From NCBI GenBank assembly GCA_030527205.1, contig JAUNBG010000028.1:1-49592 (forward strand): a DNA stretch of 49,592 nucleotides, given 5' to 3'. Positions 10,499 to 20,514 of this stretch are shown piece by piece. The DNA comes from Planctomycetia bacterium. Lineage in GTDB: Bacteria > Planctomycetota > Planctomycetia > Pirellulales > Thermoguttaceae. The notes below the pieces were generated by a model that saw only the letters and a list, made by a program, of their open reading frames with translations, did no database searches and was not told the origin of the DNA. The position numbers and the translations under genes are program-made. How positions within the stretch are numbered: the stretch's first letter is position 1; the number at the start of each line of letters is the position of its first letter.

Positions 10499-11071
10499 TC
10501 AATCTTTAACCAAGGCTCGCAATCGCAAATAATCATCAAAAACGTTATAAATCAATTGATTCATTCCAAATGCCAAAGGGGATTTTATTCCGTGAACTTG
10601 AAGTTGAAAACATTTCCGAAATAATATATATGGATATAATGAATCGCCAATCGGAGAGAACGTCTTTCTTATTTTTATGCGAATCATTGAGCCGGAATAA
10701 ATTAATGAACCGCATTCATAAATATAAAGATTGCCGTCAAGAATTCTTATTGTTCGAACCGGCTGTCCTTTGACACAAAAAAGTTTGTTCGCATAATACT
10801 GAAATGATAAAGTAACAAATACTAAAAAAAATGTAAAATATCCAGCAAAAAACAAATTCCATATTATTCCATTCAACCATAATTTTGATAAAACAATTCC
10901 AATAATTGCTGCGCTAAAAATCAAAAAAAGCGGCGAAAAAGGAAAGGGATTGGTCTTTTCAAAAAATATTGTTTCCTCAAAACATTTATGATCTAAACAA
11001 TATTTATGTAAACAGGGACACTTTTCTCTGATTAATGATTCCGGATATTCGTTTCCGTCAAACAGCTTCAT
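10499..11071 (-). CDS. Small membrane protein of unknown function with an N-terminal cysteine cluster
   Basis: 190 aa from the ATG at 11071, preferred over an upstream in-frame ATG at 11125 because AAAAGG lies 9 nt before it and nothing ribosome-binding-like precedes the other. The N-terminal ~40 residues carry CPCLHKYCLDHKC, a Cys/His-rich patch that could bind a metal. Two hydrophobic segments follow (FSPLFLIFSAAIIGIVLSKLW and IWNLFFAGYFTFFLVFVTLSF), separated by a short WLNG loop. The remaining ~110 residues are soluble and beta-rich (VRTIRILDGNLYIYECGSLIYSG), somewhat like a bacterial PH-type domain, though this is only an impression. Family not recognised. It is AT-richer than its neighbours. 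Confidence 0.65.
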   Translation of the reverse strand: MKLFDGNEYPESLIREKCPCLHKYCLDHKCFEETIFFEKTNPFPFSPLFLIFSAAIIGIVLSKLWLNGIIWNLFFAGYFTFFLVFVTLSFQYYANKLFCVKGQPVRTIRILDGNLYIYECGSLIYSGSMIRIKIRKTFSPIGDSLYPYILFRKCFQLQVHGIKSPLAFGMNQLIYNVFDDYLRLRALVKD

Positions 11072-11249
11072 CGAAATCAACCTTTTGAATAAAAAACGCG
11101 ACAATTCTAAAACATTGGTCTTCATTATAAACGCTTTTGGGGTTCATTTCCAGTTTTTTTCCGAAAAGTCTGTAAAAATGACAAAATTTTATAAACGCCC
11201 TAGCCGTTTAAGAAAAAAAGAATATAATAGTTTGAAAGTCAGGATTATT

Positions 11250-11278
11250 TTGACTTCATTAAATTTGTAAACAATAAT
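11250..11278 (+). promoter_or_regulatory. Sigma-70-type promoter of ssrA (tmRNA)
   Basis: TTGACT (11250-11255), a 17-nt spacer, and AATAAT (11273-11278). The predicted start is 4-5 nt before the mature tmRNA 5' end at 11289. Confidence 0.75.
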
Positions 11279-11288
11279 CCTCAACCAA

Positions 11289-11648
11289 GGGGGCGAACCG
11301 GGTTCGACCGGGCGAGTGAAATGCGAGTTGCGTGCCGCGGTTGGTCAGCAGGCCGCGTTAAAAGCCGACTAAAAATTTTAATTGCCGAACCTAGAATGGC
11401 AATGGCTGCCTAAGAAAAGGCAACCCCGAATTCGATTCTTCGCCGAAGAGATGAATAATTCGGTCGTCAATTTCGGATCGTTTTTCGTCAAGTCGATTAC
11501 ACGAAAAATTAAACTTTGTTATCGAATCGTCTGAAAGAGACCGGCGCCGATAAGGGCTCTTAACGATTAAATTTTAAATAATCGGATATGCGCGTAGACG
11601 CTCTCATGGAGCTGTCACGGGACGCGGGTTCGATTCCCGCCGCCTCCA
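11289..11648 (+). ncRNA. ssrA: Transfer-messenger RNA (tmRNA)
   Basis: 360 nt. The 5' end GGGGGCG pairs with CGCCTCC at the 3' end (11641-11647; one G-T pair) to form the tRNA-like acceptor stem. A T-arm with GGTTCGATTCC and the characteristic 5' CGAACCGGGTTCGACCGGGC are present. Discriminator A is at 11648 and CCA is not encoded. The mRNA-like part reads GCC GAA CCT AGA ATG GCA ATG GCT GCC TAA (11384-11413), giving the tag AEPRMAMAA after the charged alanine. The stop lies in a TGCCT/AGGCA hairpin, as usual for helix H5. The RNA rescues stalled ribosomes and tags the nascent peptide for proteolysis. Confidence 0.95.
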
Positions 11649-11742
11649 TTTGTTAGCTTTTTGATAAATGTCTCCTCCTTTCCCCTTTTTTCATGTTTTT
11701 TTCATTTATTTCATATTTTTTTCATTTATTTAAAGATTTGTC

Positions 11743-11771
11743 TTGACAAATAGCTTTTTGTGAATTAAAAT
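11743..11771 (+). promoter_or_regulatory. Near-consensus sigma-70 promoter with a long downstream leader
   Basis: Consensus TTGACA (11743-11748), a spacer of exactly 17 nt, then TAAAAT (11766-11771). The predicted start is near 11778. The first coding region downstream is the RRM gene about 530 nt away, so the promoter drives either a long 5' UTR or an independent small RNA. Confidence 0.65.
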
Positions 11772-12308
11772 AGAAATGATTGATAAGACGCATCCAAGTT
11801 TTGTTTTTTGTTTCAAATTCCATTGTTTTGATAGCCAGTTTTCGTTTTTCCGGGTTGCTTTTATTCAATGTTGTTAATATCTTACGATTGCAACTTTATT
11901 AGTGTCCGAAATGAATTACTTAAAATCAATCTTGTTTGAACGTCAAAATGTTTACCAAATGAGTCGGCCTTTGTTAAAGTTAATTCAGAACTCTTTTTTC
12001 CCTTTTCATGGAAATTGACGTTTGATTTTAATATATGATCTCTCGATTTTTGGACTATTTTTCAATCTTTTTATTGGGTTTATTTCCCCTTGTCTCAAAA
12101 ACAAGTAATCCTTGTTGGACAATTGAAAATAATCATAAACTGTTTTCTCTTTTATTTGAATGAAAAAAGTTGTTTTTTTGATAATTTGACAACTTTATTC
12201 ATATTTTTTGACGCGTTTGCTAAGCGTCTCGAAAAGCAACATTTGTTGCCCAATTTTGTTTTTCGATGATTTTTGAATGTTACTCGGGCAGCAGAAAGAA
12301 TGAATACG
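11772..12308 (+). other. Approximately 530-nt leader upstream of the RRM gene
   Basis: No ORF of note. AT- and T-rich sequence with two compact hairpins close to the gene: GACGC/GCGTC at 12210-12228 and the near-perfect GCAACA-TT-TGTTGC at 12236-12249. Long structured leaders are typical of cold-regulated RNA-binding protein genes. That this is one is an inference. Confidence 0.4.
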
Positions 12309-12617
12309 ATGAAAATTTACGTCGGCAACCTTCCGTATCGAACGACATCAGATGACCTTCGAAATGCTTTTGAACCTTACGGAAACGTCGGATCAGTCGA
12401 CATTATTTCCGATCGCGAAACTGGTCGTTCCAAGGGGTTTGGTTTTGTCGAAATGCCGCAAGATGATGAAGCAAAAAAAGCGATTGAGAATCTCGACAAT
12501 ACAGAATTCGGCGAACGAACCTTGAAGGTTAATGAAGCTCGAGCTCGTGAACCGAGAACTGGCGGCAGTCGAGGACGTTTTGGCAGCGATCGCGGTCCAA
12601 AACGATACAATAACTAA
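12309..12617 (+). CDS. RRM-domain RNA-binding protein (cold-inducible Rbp type)
   Basis: 102 aa from the ATG at 12309, giving MKIYVGNLPYRTT, the usual beginning of this family; GAAAGA lies 9 nt upstream. Another in-frame ATG is at 12300 and a TTG at 12273, so the start is not certain. A single RRM fills residues 1-78, with RNP2 (IYVGNL) and RNP1 (KGFGFVEM). A short Gly/Arg-rich tail (EPRTGGSRGRFGSDRGPKR) follows, as in the cyanobacterial Rbp and planctomycete homologues. It is likely an RNA chaperone binding U-rich RNA in the cytoplasm. The long upstream leader suggests post-transcriptional control. Confidence 0.92.
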   Translation: MKIYVGNLPYRTTSDDLRNAFEPYGNVGSVDIISDRETGRSKGFGFVEMPQDDEAKKAIENLDNTEFGERTLKVNEARAREPRTGGSRGRFGSDRGPKRYNN

Positions 12618-13194
12618 TCATTGTGTCAAATTTAACTCTGTACAAAAGTAATCTTTATTGATTTTTCCTTTTTTCAAGGAATTGATAAACGATTCGGACT
12701 GATTGCAAGAGACAAGTATCGGATTTTTCTTTCGATTTGGATTGATTGCAAAAAGAGACTCTGATTCGATGATTCAAAAAGAAAACTGTTGGGGAGTTTT
12801 CAAGAAAAGAATTATTGTTCTTTGGTTGTTATGAACATCGATTTTGCAAACGATGACTGATAAGGAAACGGTTTAGACTGTTTCCTTAATTTATTTCCTG
12901 GCTTGTCGTTCAATATTCGATGCCCGAAAAGTTCTCTCGAATAATATTTTGAGCAACATTTCGCCCTTTTGTGATCGGCTTCTCAGTGCCGCGCCGACCA
13001 TTCAACAGTTTGAATTGATCAATTATTTTCAATCAGCTTGATCAATCGTTTTGGCAATCTCTGTTCAAGATATTCAACAGCGAAAGAACGACAAAAACGT
13101 TTCGCCGGAATTCATAAAAATGGGGATTCAAAAATTCTTCCGATCCATTTTCCTGATCTTTTTATGTGAAATGCTCAACATTTCAACACAAATC
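12618..13194. other. Intergenic region with a hairpin, no gene seen
   Basis: 577 bp between the RRM gene and the convergent vorB. AAGGAAAC (12862-12869) / GTTTCCTT (12880-12887) forms a perfect 8-bp stem with a 10-nt loop followed by an A/T-rich stretch. It may terminate the RRM transcript although the T tract is broken. A 64-codon ORF near the vorB 3' end shows no protein-like features. Confidence 0.45.
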
Positions 13195-14286
13195 TCAAAA
13201 AGAGTTCATCAATTCTCGAACTTTTTGAATAATTTCGTCTTCTGACGGCAAGTCGCCGCCGACGCGTCCATAAAAATCAATTTGAGCATTTGGAATGGAA
13301 AGCCGAACATCTTCGATAAACTGGCCTGTACTCAACTCAACAACAAGAAATCGAGGGTTGTTTGAATGGGAACCATTCGATTCTTTCCCGTTTTCTGTTG
13401 TTTGACGACGCCAAACTTTCTCGAAAACAGTTTTCGGGAAAGGCCAAAGAGTCTTGGGACGCAAAAGTCCCGCCTTGATTCCTTCCTGACGCAAACGGTC
13501 AACAACGGTATGCAAAATTCGACTGATAATTCCGTAACCGGTCAAAACGATTTCGGCATCGTCCGTCTGCCAGGTTTCCGCGTCGGCTTCATTTCGTTCG
13601 ACTTGCTCGAATTTCTCTTTCAGATGATTGATATGTCGTTCCATATCCGCCGATTCGAGATAAATCGTTGTTATTACATTTTGATTGGTTGCCGGAGTTG
13701 GATCAAGTTTCCATTTCTTGTCGCTTTGTTTAAGCGGCAGTTCAACCAAATCAATTGCTTCCATCATTTGGCCAAGCGTTGCATCCGCCAAAAGAACAAC
13801 CGGCATTCGATATTGATCGGCTAATTCAAATGCCTTTATTGTCATTTGATACATTTCGGAGGCAGAATTCGGAGCTAAAACAATCAAATGATAACTTCCG
13901 TGACCGCCGCCTTTGACAATTTGAAAATAATCGCTCTGTTCCGGGCCGATATTCCCAATTCCTGGTCCGACTCGCATTATATCAACGATAACCGCAGGAA
14001 GTTCGCCTCCCGAAAAGAACGATAAACCTTCTTGCATTAAACTGATTCCCGGTCCGCTGCTTGAGGTCATAACCCGCATGCCCGCCGATGAACCGCCCAT
14101 CAACATATTAATCGAGGCGACTTCGCATTCCGCTTGAATGAAGATTTTTCCGAGTTTCAGATAATACTCCGAAGTTAATTGCGCTATTTCGCTGGCTGGC
14201 GTTATCGGATAACCAAAATAAGCGTCGCAACCTGCCGCCAAACTCCCTAAAACAACCGCTTCATTTCCCTTGACAAGTTTTTTCAT
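13195..14286 (-). CDS. vorB: 2-oxoacid:acceptor oxidoreductase alpha subunit (VorB-like)
   Basis: 363 aa. It matches the PorA/KorA/VorB family alpha chain: N-terminal pyrimidine-binding domain of the TPP enzyme with GNEAVVLGSLAAGCDAYFGYPITPASEI, the AECEVASINMLMGGSSAG helix, and TSSSGPGISLMQEGLSFFSGGELPAV. The C-terminal domain carries GYGIISRILHTVVDRLRQEGIKAGLLRPKTLWPFP. The complex oxidatively decarboxylates 2-oxoacids to acyl-CoA with ferredoxin as acceptor. Length and N-terminus fit VorB best. The beta, gamma and ferredoxin-like delta subunits, which normally adjoin it, are absent on both sides: leuS lies upstream and 577 bp of empty sequence downstream. The partners must lie elsewhere or the complex is incomplete. 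It follows leuS by about 130 nt. Confidence 0.88.
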   Translation of the reverse strand: MKKLVKGNEAVVLGSLAAGCDAYFGYPITPASEIAQLTSEYYLKLGKIFIQAECEVASINMLMGGSSAGMRVMTSSSGPGISLMQEGLSFFSGGELPAVIVDIMRVGPGIGNIGPEQSDYFQIVKGGGHGSYHLIVLAPNSASEMYQMTIKAFELADQYRMPVVLLADATLGQMMEAIDLVELPLKQSDKKWKLDPTPATNQNVITTIYLESADMERHINHLKEKFEQVERNEADAETWQTDDAEIVLTGYGIISRILHTVVDRLRQEGIKAGLLRPKTLWPFPKTVFEKVWRRQTTENGKESNGSHSNNPRFLVVELSTGQFIEDVRLSIPNAQIDFYGRVGGDLPSEDEIIQKVRELMNSF

Positions 14287-14415
14287 TATCGTTACGCTTC
14301 AATTATAATTTTTTGCGTTTAGCATTCTCGATCGATTCATTTTTTCGGTCAAAAAATAATGAACCAAAAGCTGCTGACTATATTAATGCTACAAAATTCA
14401 AAAAAAGACTCTCGT

Positions 14416-17298
14416 TTATTTAACAACAAAATTGATCATTTTTCCTGGAACAATAATCTTTTTAACGATCGTTTTTCCTTCAAGCCAGGAAGCGACTTTC
14501 GTATCAGATTTTGCTTGTTGTTCCATTGTTTCTGCATCGACATTTGCTGGCATTTCAAGTTTATTGCGCAGTTTCCCATTGACCTGAACCGGAATAATAA
14601 CGGTTGATTCGACAAGCGCGGCCTCGTCCCAAATCGGCCAATTTTCATAAGCCAACGAACTGGAATGACCGAGCAGTTCCCAAAGTTCTTCCGATAAATG
14701 CGGAGCAAACGGCGAAAGAAGCAAAACAAAGGTTTCCATTGCCGATTTGGGACGAATTTCCTGACGACTGAAAAAATTCGAGAATTCCATCATTCGCGCA
14801 ATTGCCGTATTAAACGACATAGACCGAATATCCTGCGTAACCGCTTTAATCGTTTTGTGAAGAATTCGATTTTGGTCGTCTGTCGGTTCGACAGTTTGAA
14901 TCGCTGCATTTAAAATCAAATCATCCGCTTCAAAAGAAACAATCATTCGCCAAACTTTATCGAGAAAACCGCGAACGCCGGAAACGCCGTCCTGACTCCA
15001 GGGTTTAACGGCTTCTAGCGGTCCCATAAACATTTCGTAAAGACGCAGGGAATCCGCTCCGAACTGAGCAACAACCTCATCCGGATTGATCACATTTCCG
15101 CGACTTTTCGACATTTTATAAGATTTGCTGTCGACAACAATCGAATCGTTTTCTTGAAGAACGAACGATTCCCCCTTTTTCATAAGTTGTTTCGAATCCA
15201 ATTTAATCGAAACAAGTTCTTCAGGAGGTCTTGAGTCATTTTGTTCATTCGATTTTCGAAACGCTTTTTGCTGATTGTCAACGTTGACTTCTTGAGCGGA
15301 AATCCATTGCCCGTTTTGGGTTTGATAACCGGTAAATTCCATTTCGCCGAGAATCATTCCCTGATTAACGAGTTTATGAAACGGTTCTTTTGTTGAAACA
15401 AATCCGCGATCATAAAGAACTTTATGCCAAAAACGGGCATAAAGCAAATGCAAAACGGCATGTTCGGCCCCTCCGACATAAAGATCGACCGGCATCCAGG
15501 CCTTTTCGATCTCAGGATCAACGAGATAATCGCTGTTTCGGGGATCAAGATAACGCAAGTAATACCAACAGGAACCGGCCCATTGCGGCATTGTATTGGT
15601 TTCGCGTTTATATTTTTTGCCGTCCAGTTCAACGAAAAGCCAGTCTTGAGGCGATTTTTCGAGCGGCGGCTCGGGAGAATGATGTTCCAGTTCAAAACGG
15701 ATTCCTTCCGGCAAATCAAGCGGAAGTTCTTCCGGTTTCAGAGCGCGAATGATTCCATTGGGTTGACCATTTTCGTCCAATTCGCGAAGCAATGGGAACG
15801 GTTCGCCCCAAAAATGTTGACGGCTGAAAAGCCAATCTCGCAATTTATAATTCGCTGTCTTTCGACCGAGCCCCCATTCTGCCAGATCGTCGCTTATTTT
15901 TGCTTTGAAGTCTGCGGTTGACATTCCATTATAAGCCCCGCTGTTAATCGCAACCCCCTGCTCTGTAAAGGCCGAAGTCATTTGCGACGCTTCTTCTTCC
16001 GAAACGCTTGATTTCGACGTTGGGCGAACGACTTGTCGTTTCAAAATATTGAATTTTGTTGAAAATTCAAAGTCGCGCGTGTCATGAGCCGGGACGGCCA
16101 TAATCGCCCCCGTTCCATAAGAAATAAGGACATAATCGGCAATCCAGACCGGAATCGGTTGACCATTAACCGGATTTATTGCATAGGAACCGGAAAAAAC
16201 GCCTGTTTTCTCTTTCGCCAAATCTGTTCGATCAAGATCGGATTTGAAGGCGGCCCGTTCGCAATATTGTTGAACCGCTTCCCTTTGTTCTGTCGTTGTC
16301 AATCGTTTGACCGCCGGATGTTCTGGCGCGATAACCATATAAGTTGCGCCAAAAAGAGTATCGGGTCTTGTTGTAAAAACGCGAAGAACATCGTCGTTCG
16401 CTTTTCTTGGAAATCCGTTCTGCCTTCGATTTTCCTTCCAATTTTCAAATTCAGATGCCTGACCAATAAAGAAGTCGACTTCTGCTCCAAGGCTTTTTCC
16501 GATCCAATTTCGTTGCAATAATTTAATGCTTTCCGACCAATCAAGTTGATCAAGATCGTTTTCAAGGCGGTCGGCGTAAGCGGTTATTCGCAGCATCCAT
16601 TGACGCAACGGAAGTCTCATAACCGGATAACCGCCGCGCTCGCTGACTCCGCCAATAACTTCTTCGTTAGCCAAAACCGTTCCGAGTTCCGGACACCAAT
16701 TAACCGGCGCTTCGATTTGATAAGCCAAACGATGATCGTCGATATATTGGCGAACCGCGTCTGACCCTTCTGAGCGAACGCTCTCAGGAATCGGAAGCTC
16801 TTCAATGGGACGGCCTTTTTGAAGAGACTTATCAAACCAGGTTTCATAAAGAAGAAGAAAAATCCGTTGCGTCCAGCGAAAATAGGCAAGATCCGTTGTT
16901 GCAAGTTCGCGATTCCAATCATAACTGAAACCGAGCATTTTTAATTGCCGTCGAAAGTTGGCAATATTTTTTTCCGTTGTTTCGCGAGGATGAATTCCTG
17001 TCTTTTTGGCATGCTGTTCTGCGGGCAGACCAAATGCGTCCCACCCCATTGGATGCATAACAGAAACGCCATTCATTCGATTGAAGCGACAAACGATATC
17101 CGTTGCTGTATAACCTTCTGGATGACCGACATGAAGACCGTTTGCGCTCGGATAAGGAAACATATCGAGAACATATATCTTTTGTCCGTCTCGATTGTTT
17201 GCGCCTTCTTTTGGAAGACGCGGAGCCGCAAATGTCTGATTCTCTTCCCAATATTTCTGCCATTTCGGTTCGATGATCGCCGGATTGTATCTTGACAT
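14416..17298 (-). CDS. leuS: Leucyl-tRNA synthetase
   Basis: 960 aa, class I aminoacyl-tRNA synthetase that charges tRNA-Leu. The HIGH box is HVGH at residues 56-59 ([18 protein letters not shown]). The CP1 editing domain is present, with the [20 protein letters not shown] motif and [18 protein letters not shown]. The KMSKS box is intact near residue 725 ([15 protein letters not shown]). The anticodon-binding and C-terminal domains end with [14 protein letters not shown]. An insertion rich in polar residues between the catalytic motifs (about residues 660-715, around [17 protein letters not shown]) is larger than in E. coli LeuS. The gene is complete and probably co-transcribed with vorB downstream. 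Confidence 0.97.
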   Translation of the reverse strand: MSRYNPAIIEPKWQKYWEENQTFAAPRLPKEGANNRDGQKIYVLDMFPYPSANGLHVGHPEGYTATDIVCRFNRMNGVSVMHPMGWDAFGLPAEQHAKKTGIHPRETTEKNIANFRRQLKMLGFSYDWNRELATTDLAYFRWTQRIFLLLYETWFDKSLQKGRPIEELPIPESVRSEGSDAVRQYIDDHRLAYQIEAPVNWCPELGTVLANEEVIGGVSERGGYPVMRLPLRQWMLRITAYADRLENDLDQLDWSESIKLLQRNWIGKSLGAEVDFFIGQASEFENWKENRRQNGFPRKANDDVLRVFTTRPDTLFGATYMVIAPEHPAVKRLTTTEQREAVQQYCERAAFKSDLDRTDLAKEKTGVFSGSYAINPVNGQPIPVWIADYVLISYGTGAIMAVPAHDTRDFEFSTKFNILKRQVVRPTSKSSVSEEEASQMTSAFTEQGVAINSGAYNGMSTADFKAKISDDLAEWGLGRKTANYKLRDWLFSRQHFWGEPFPLLRELDENGQPNGIIRALKPEELPLDLPEGIRFELEHHSPEPPLEKSPQDWLFVELDGKKYKRETNTMPQWAGSCWYYLRYLDPRNSDYLVDPEIEKAWMPVDLYVGGAEHAVLHLLYARFWHKVLYDRGFVSTKEPFHKLVNQGMILGEMEFTGYQTQNGQWISAQEVNVDNQQKAFRKSNEQNDSRPPEELVSIKLDSKQLMKKGESFVLQENDSIVVDSKSYKMSKSRGNVINPDEVVAQFGADSLRLYEMFMGPLEAVKPWSQDGVSGVRGFLDKVWRMIVSFEADDLILNAAIQTVEPTDDQNRILHKTIKAVTQDIRSMSFNTAIARMMEFSNFFSRQEIRPKSAMETFVLLLSPFAPHLSEELWELLGHSSSLAYENWPIWDEAALVESTVIIPVQVNGKLRNKLEMPANVDAETMEQQAKSDTKVASWLEGKTIVKKIIVPGKMINFVVK

Positions 17299-17394
17299 TG
17301 GTTCTTGCTCAAATTTCTAATTCAAAAATCGTTTTGATGCGATTTGAAATCATTCAATATTCTTTATCCATTTATATTCAAACTATTGAAAATC

Positions 17395-17500
17395 CCTGAT
17401 CGTTGGGGACGCAAAACCGGCAATGACAAGCGGATTACGAAAGAGCAAACCTTGTTGCTCATTCCGTTTCGATATAAAACGAAAACATTGCAACCCCGTT
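17395..17500 (+). repeat. Dispersed repeat, family 2, copy 1
   Basis: Core CGGATTACGAAA...GCAAACC followed by CGTTTCGATATAAAAC. The same order of blocks recurs at 34998-35075 and, inverted, at 41640-41735; the first half (ATCGTTGGG..CGCAA..CCGaCAA) also matches 40745-40800. No ORF. It occupies the leuS upstream spacer (17299-17643), which otherwise shows nothing recognisable. Confidence 0.55.
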
Positions 17501-17643
17501 GTATCGGAACGATGAGTTTATTAAAAAATAACGTTTCCAGTATAAATCAAAAACAGAAATATTCAAGGATACCCCAAAATGATAAACGATCCGCAAATTA
17601 ATAAAAGTTGCGTTATTTCTTTCAAAAAGTTCCGTCTTTGAAA

Positions 17644-20514
17644 CTATTCTAATGTCAAAACAGCGACATCTTGCGGTTCAAGAGAAAAAATCAGCTTGCC
17701 GTCGTTCAAAGAAATTGTTTCATTATTAACCAGATTTTTCATTGTTAAATTTGAGTCTTTTTGGAGAATTTGCCAAAATGTTTTTGGAACGTTTTGATTA
17801 TTTTGAGTTGCTTGTTGAATTTTATGGCAAAAATCATCCTGTGCATCATTATTAAAAATGATTACGATTTCTTTGGAAACATTGGAATCATTGAAAACGG
17901 TAAACAGCGAGTTTTTATCAAATGCTCCAAAACGTTCAATAATGATCGATTGATCATTTACGGTTGCCGAAGTTATCGGTTCCCAACCCGCTTCAGCGAC
18001 AAGTTTACAAAGCGGAAGATATTTTTTGAACAAGGGACGATCCCGATTATAAAGTTCTGGACGCGTAAAATAATGGCCTGTTGAAGCGTCAGCGCTAAAA
18101 AAGCCGGGAAACATTCCGTAAGCAAGCGAACGTTTCATAAACTTCTCTGAAGCTTCATAAGAAAATTCTTCAAAATTCGTATTCATCAAAAAGCAATAAG
18201 GTTTATAACGGCAAATTGCCCGTCGATAAATCATTTCTGCGTCTTTCATTGGTTGCCAATGTCCGTTGATGTTCCAATTCGTTTCGGTTCCAAGAACATC
18301 GAGTTGCGGAACGAGCCAAAAAAATTGACCTGGCGTCGAATTGGCCATCATATAACGATGACGGGCATGAACATCATCTGAAAGTTGTCGGGCGTATTCA
18401 AAAGCAATCAAACCGCGATAAATCGCCGGAGCGAACGTCTTTTGATCAAAAACGAGCGGCGTTTGAACTGCTGAGAAATGTTCTCGCCGATAATTCAAAA
18501 CAGCGGTTACATAACCTTCGCTTGAGTCAATATATTCGCCGTCGATTCCCGGAAAAGAGTTTGATGAATCGGTCTTTTCTGGATCGTCCGTAAGAAACGG
18601 CGTCGAAACAGGTTTTCCATAAAGTTGATCAGCAATCGTTTGATTCCATTTGAGATCGATGCCGGCGAGCGGATATTGATCTGAATGAGTCAGTTGTTTC
18701 TGTTCGATTAATTTTGAAAGACCGGGCATATCGTTCATGCTCCAGACTGTTCCGTCACACCAAGGCGTATCCAGCATAATTCCGCAATAATTTCCCTGGG
18801 CGTCAAAATGACCTGACGTCAAAAAAGCCTGAGCGCTCGGATTGCCATTTGTTGCGAGCATTTGAGCATAATTCAAAGCGGCTTCCAAGGTCTTGGGCGT
18901 TTCTTTCGGCATCGGCATCCAATAGGTCATCGGTTCCGTATAACGAAAAGTCAAAATTCCGTGAGCGTCGTCCCAATCTGTTTCGTCATTTCCTTCCTTA
19001 AATTTAAAGCCGAAATCTTCCCAATCCGGAACGGCGCTGATTTTTGCGAACGGCATCCAGTTTCCCTGTTCGGATATTCGACGATCAAACGATTCCGGAA
19101 AATGATCATAATAGCATTGAAGAGCTTTTCGAAAACCGTTATCATTTCGAATTTCTGGAACGCCCAGGATAACAAATTGCAATTTTGCATAAGGCATTTC
19201 TTTCGTTAAAGCAATATCGCAAGCCAAATAAAGTTCGTTGGACGTTTCGTGATAACCGACTCGATAAAAAACGGGCGATTCCGGCGCTATTCCCAAAGCG
19301 ATTCCTGTCAATAATTCAGGCGATTGCGTTTGGGGATTTGGAACTCCAATCATTCCAAAAGGATAAATTGAAAGTCGACCGCTCGAACCGGCGGCAACCG
19401 ATTGAGCGTTGACATATTCTTGATCTTTTTCAATGGGAGACGTTCGACGCGGATCGTCAAACCAAACGAAACCGGTTGATTCGGAATGATTCGGTTGAAT
19501 CGAATAAACAAGCGTTAAAGCCCGGTCTTGATCGCTTTGATTTTCAAGCTCAATCGTTTGAAGGATCAAGGAATCTTGAGTTTCATTTGATTGGCTTTCT
19601 TTTGAAAACGTTGAACGAACCGTAACGTCAAAAGCCGAAGCGCCTTTTTCTGAAAAAGCGTCATTCAGATTGATAAAATCCGAATTTTGCGCAACGTTAC
19701 GAATTTGCAACGAATGACGAAGTTTGGAAAAAACGCTTTCGTTTTCAGAAGACAAAGTCCTCAAATTTTGATTTGAGTCTAAGTCATTCAAAAGCAATCG
19801 ATCAGATTGAACCCTTATAGAACTCGAAAGAACCGGAACGGAGTCGAAAAGAAAAAAATTGTCAGAAAGTTCAGGAACGTTGAATTGAAAATCCTTAAAA
19901 AAGGCTTTTCCGGAATGATTTCTGAAAAGCGTATAAAAAGTCAGCGATTTAATCGGTTTTGAAGGAAAAACAGTTATTTCCTGATATTCCCAATCATGAG
20001 TTCCAGTCGAAAAAGGGATATATTGACCCCAAAGCGGCGTCCCGTCTTGAAAAATAATATCGATATAAATCGCGTAATTGTTATCTGCGGAACCGCTGAC
20101 GTTTTCGGCTTTACTCCAGGCGGAAGCGATAAAAGGTTTTGCTGTCTGTTGATTCAAAACGATTGATTGACTGACGCCTCGCTGACCCGAAACATTTGAA
20201 CCGTTATCGCAAAGAAAAATGTCATTTTCAAGTCGCGAAAAGCCTTCTTCATATTGTCGATAAGCGTCGCTTTTAATTAAATTTTGTTCTGTTTTATTTA
20301 TATTCCAGAAAAAAACCTTTTTTGTGACCTGAGATTGCGCTTCCATTTTTTCCGTTGTCAAGAAACAAAAGAGGAAAAAAAAGAGCAGAAGCTCGCATAA
20401 AAAAGCGAAACAGGGCATTTCCTGGGATTCTTTTCCTGAAAAACGTCGGTTACTCTCTGATCTTTGATTATAAAAAAACGAAGGTTTGGGCAGTCGAAAT
20501 CGAGATTTTGTCAT
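17644..20514 (-). CDS. Large secreted protein, putative glycoside hydrolase of unrecognised family
   Basis: 956 aa; GAGGA lies about 9 nt before the ATG. A long basic N-region (~34 residues) precedes a hydrophobic segment CELLLFFFLFCFLTTEK, so it is probably exported. Residues ~60-230 look like a jelly-roll carbohydrate-binding domain (DIIFQDGTPLWGQYIPFSTGTHDWEYQEITVFPSKPIKSLTFYTLFRN). A beta-sandwich follows, then from ~500 an aromatic- and acid-rich domain with sequence resembling a (beta/alpha)8 hydrolase (MLDTPWCDGTVWSMNDMPGL, GIDGEYIDSSEGY, KPYCFLMNTNFEEFSYEASEKFMKRSLAYGMFPGFFSADA). The D/E residues in GEYIDSSEGY and NTNFEEF are candidate catalytic acids. It ends with a small beta domain (FSLEPQDVAVLTLE). 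Isolated between leuS and glgP. The function, carbohydrate cleavage, is inferred from these resemblances only. Confidence 0.6.
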   Translation of the reverse strand: MTKSRFRLPKPSFFYNQRSESNRRFSGKESQEMPCFAFLCELLLFFFLFCFLTTEKMEAQSQVTKKVFFWNINKTEQNLIKSDAYRQYEEGFSRLENDIFLCDNGSNVSGQRGVSQSIVLNQQTAKPFIASAWSKAENVSGSADNNYAIYIDIIFQDGTPLWGQYIPFSTGTHDWEYQEITVFPSKPIKSLTFYTLFRNHSGKAFFKDFQFNVPELSDNFFLFDSVPVLSSSIRVQSDRLLLNDLDSNQNLRTLSSENESVFSKLRHSLQIRNVAQNSDFINLNDAFSEKGASAFDVTVRSTFSKESQSNETQDSLILQTIELENQSDQDRALTLVYSIQPNHSESTGFVWFDDPRRTSPIEKDQEYVNAQSVAAGSSGRLSIYPFGMIGVPNPQTQSPELLTGIALGIAPESPVFYRVGYHETSNELYLACDIALTKEMPYAKLQFVILGVPEIRNDNGFRKALQCYYDHFPESFDRRISEQGNWMPFAKISAVPDWEDFGFKFKEGNDETDWDDAHGILTFRYTEPMTYWMPMPKETPKTLEAALNYAQMLATNGNPSAQAFLTSGHFDAQGNYCGIMLDTPWCDGTVWSMNDMPGLSKLIEQKQLTHSDQYPLAGIDLKWNQTIADQLYGKPVSTPFLTDDPEKTDSSNSFPGIDGEYIDSSEGYVTAVLNYRREHFSAVQTPLVFDQKTFAPAIYRGLIAFEYARQLSDDVHARHRYMMANSTPGQFFWLVPQLDVLGTETNWNINGHWQPMKDAEMIYRRAICRYKPYCFLMNTNFEEFSYEASEKFMKRSLAYGMFPGFFSADASTGHYFTRPELYNRDRPLFKKYLPLCKLVAEAGWEPITSATVNDQSIIIERFGAFDKNSLFTVFNDSNVSKEIVIIFNNDAQDDFCHKIQQATQNNQNVPKTFWQILQKDSNLTMKNLVNNETISLNDGKLIFSLEPQDVAVLTLE

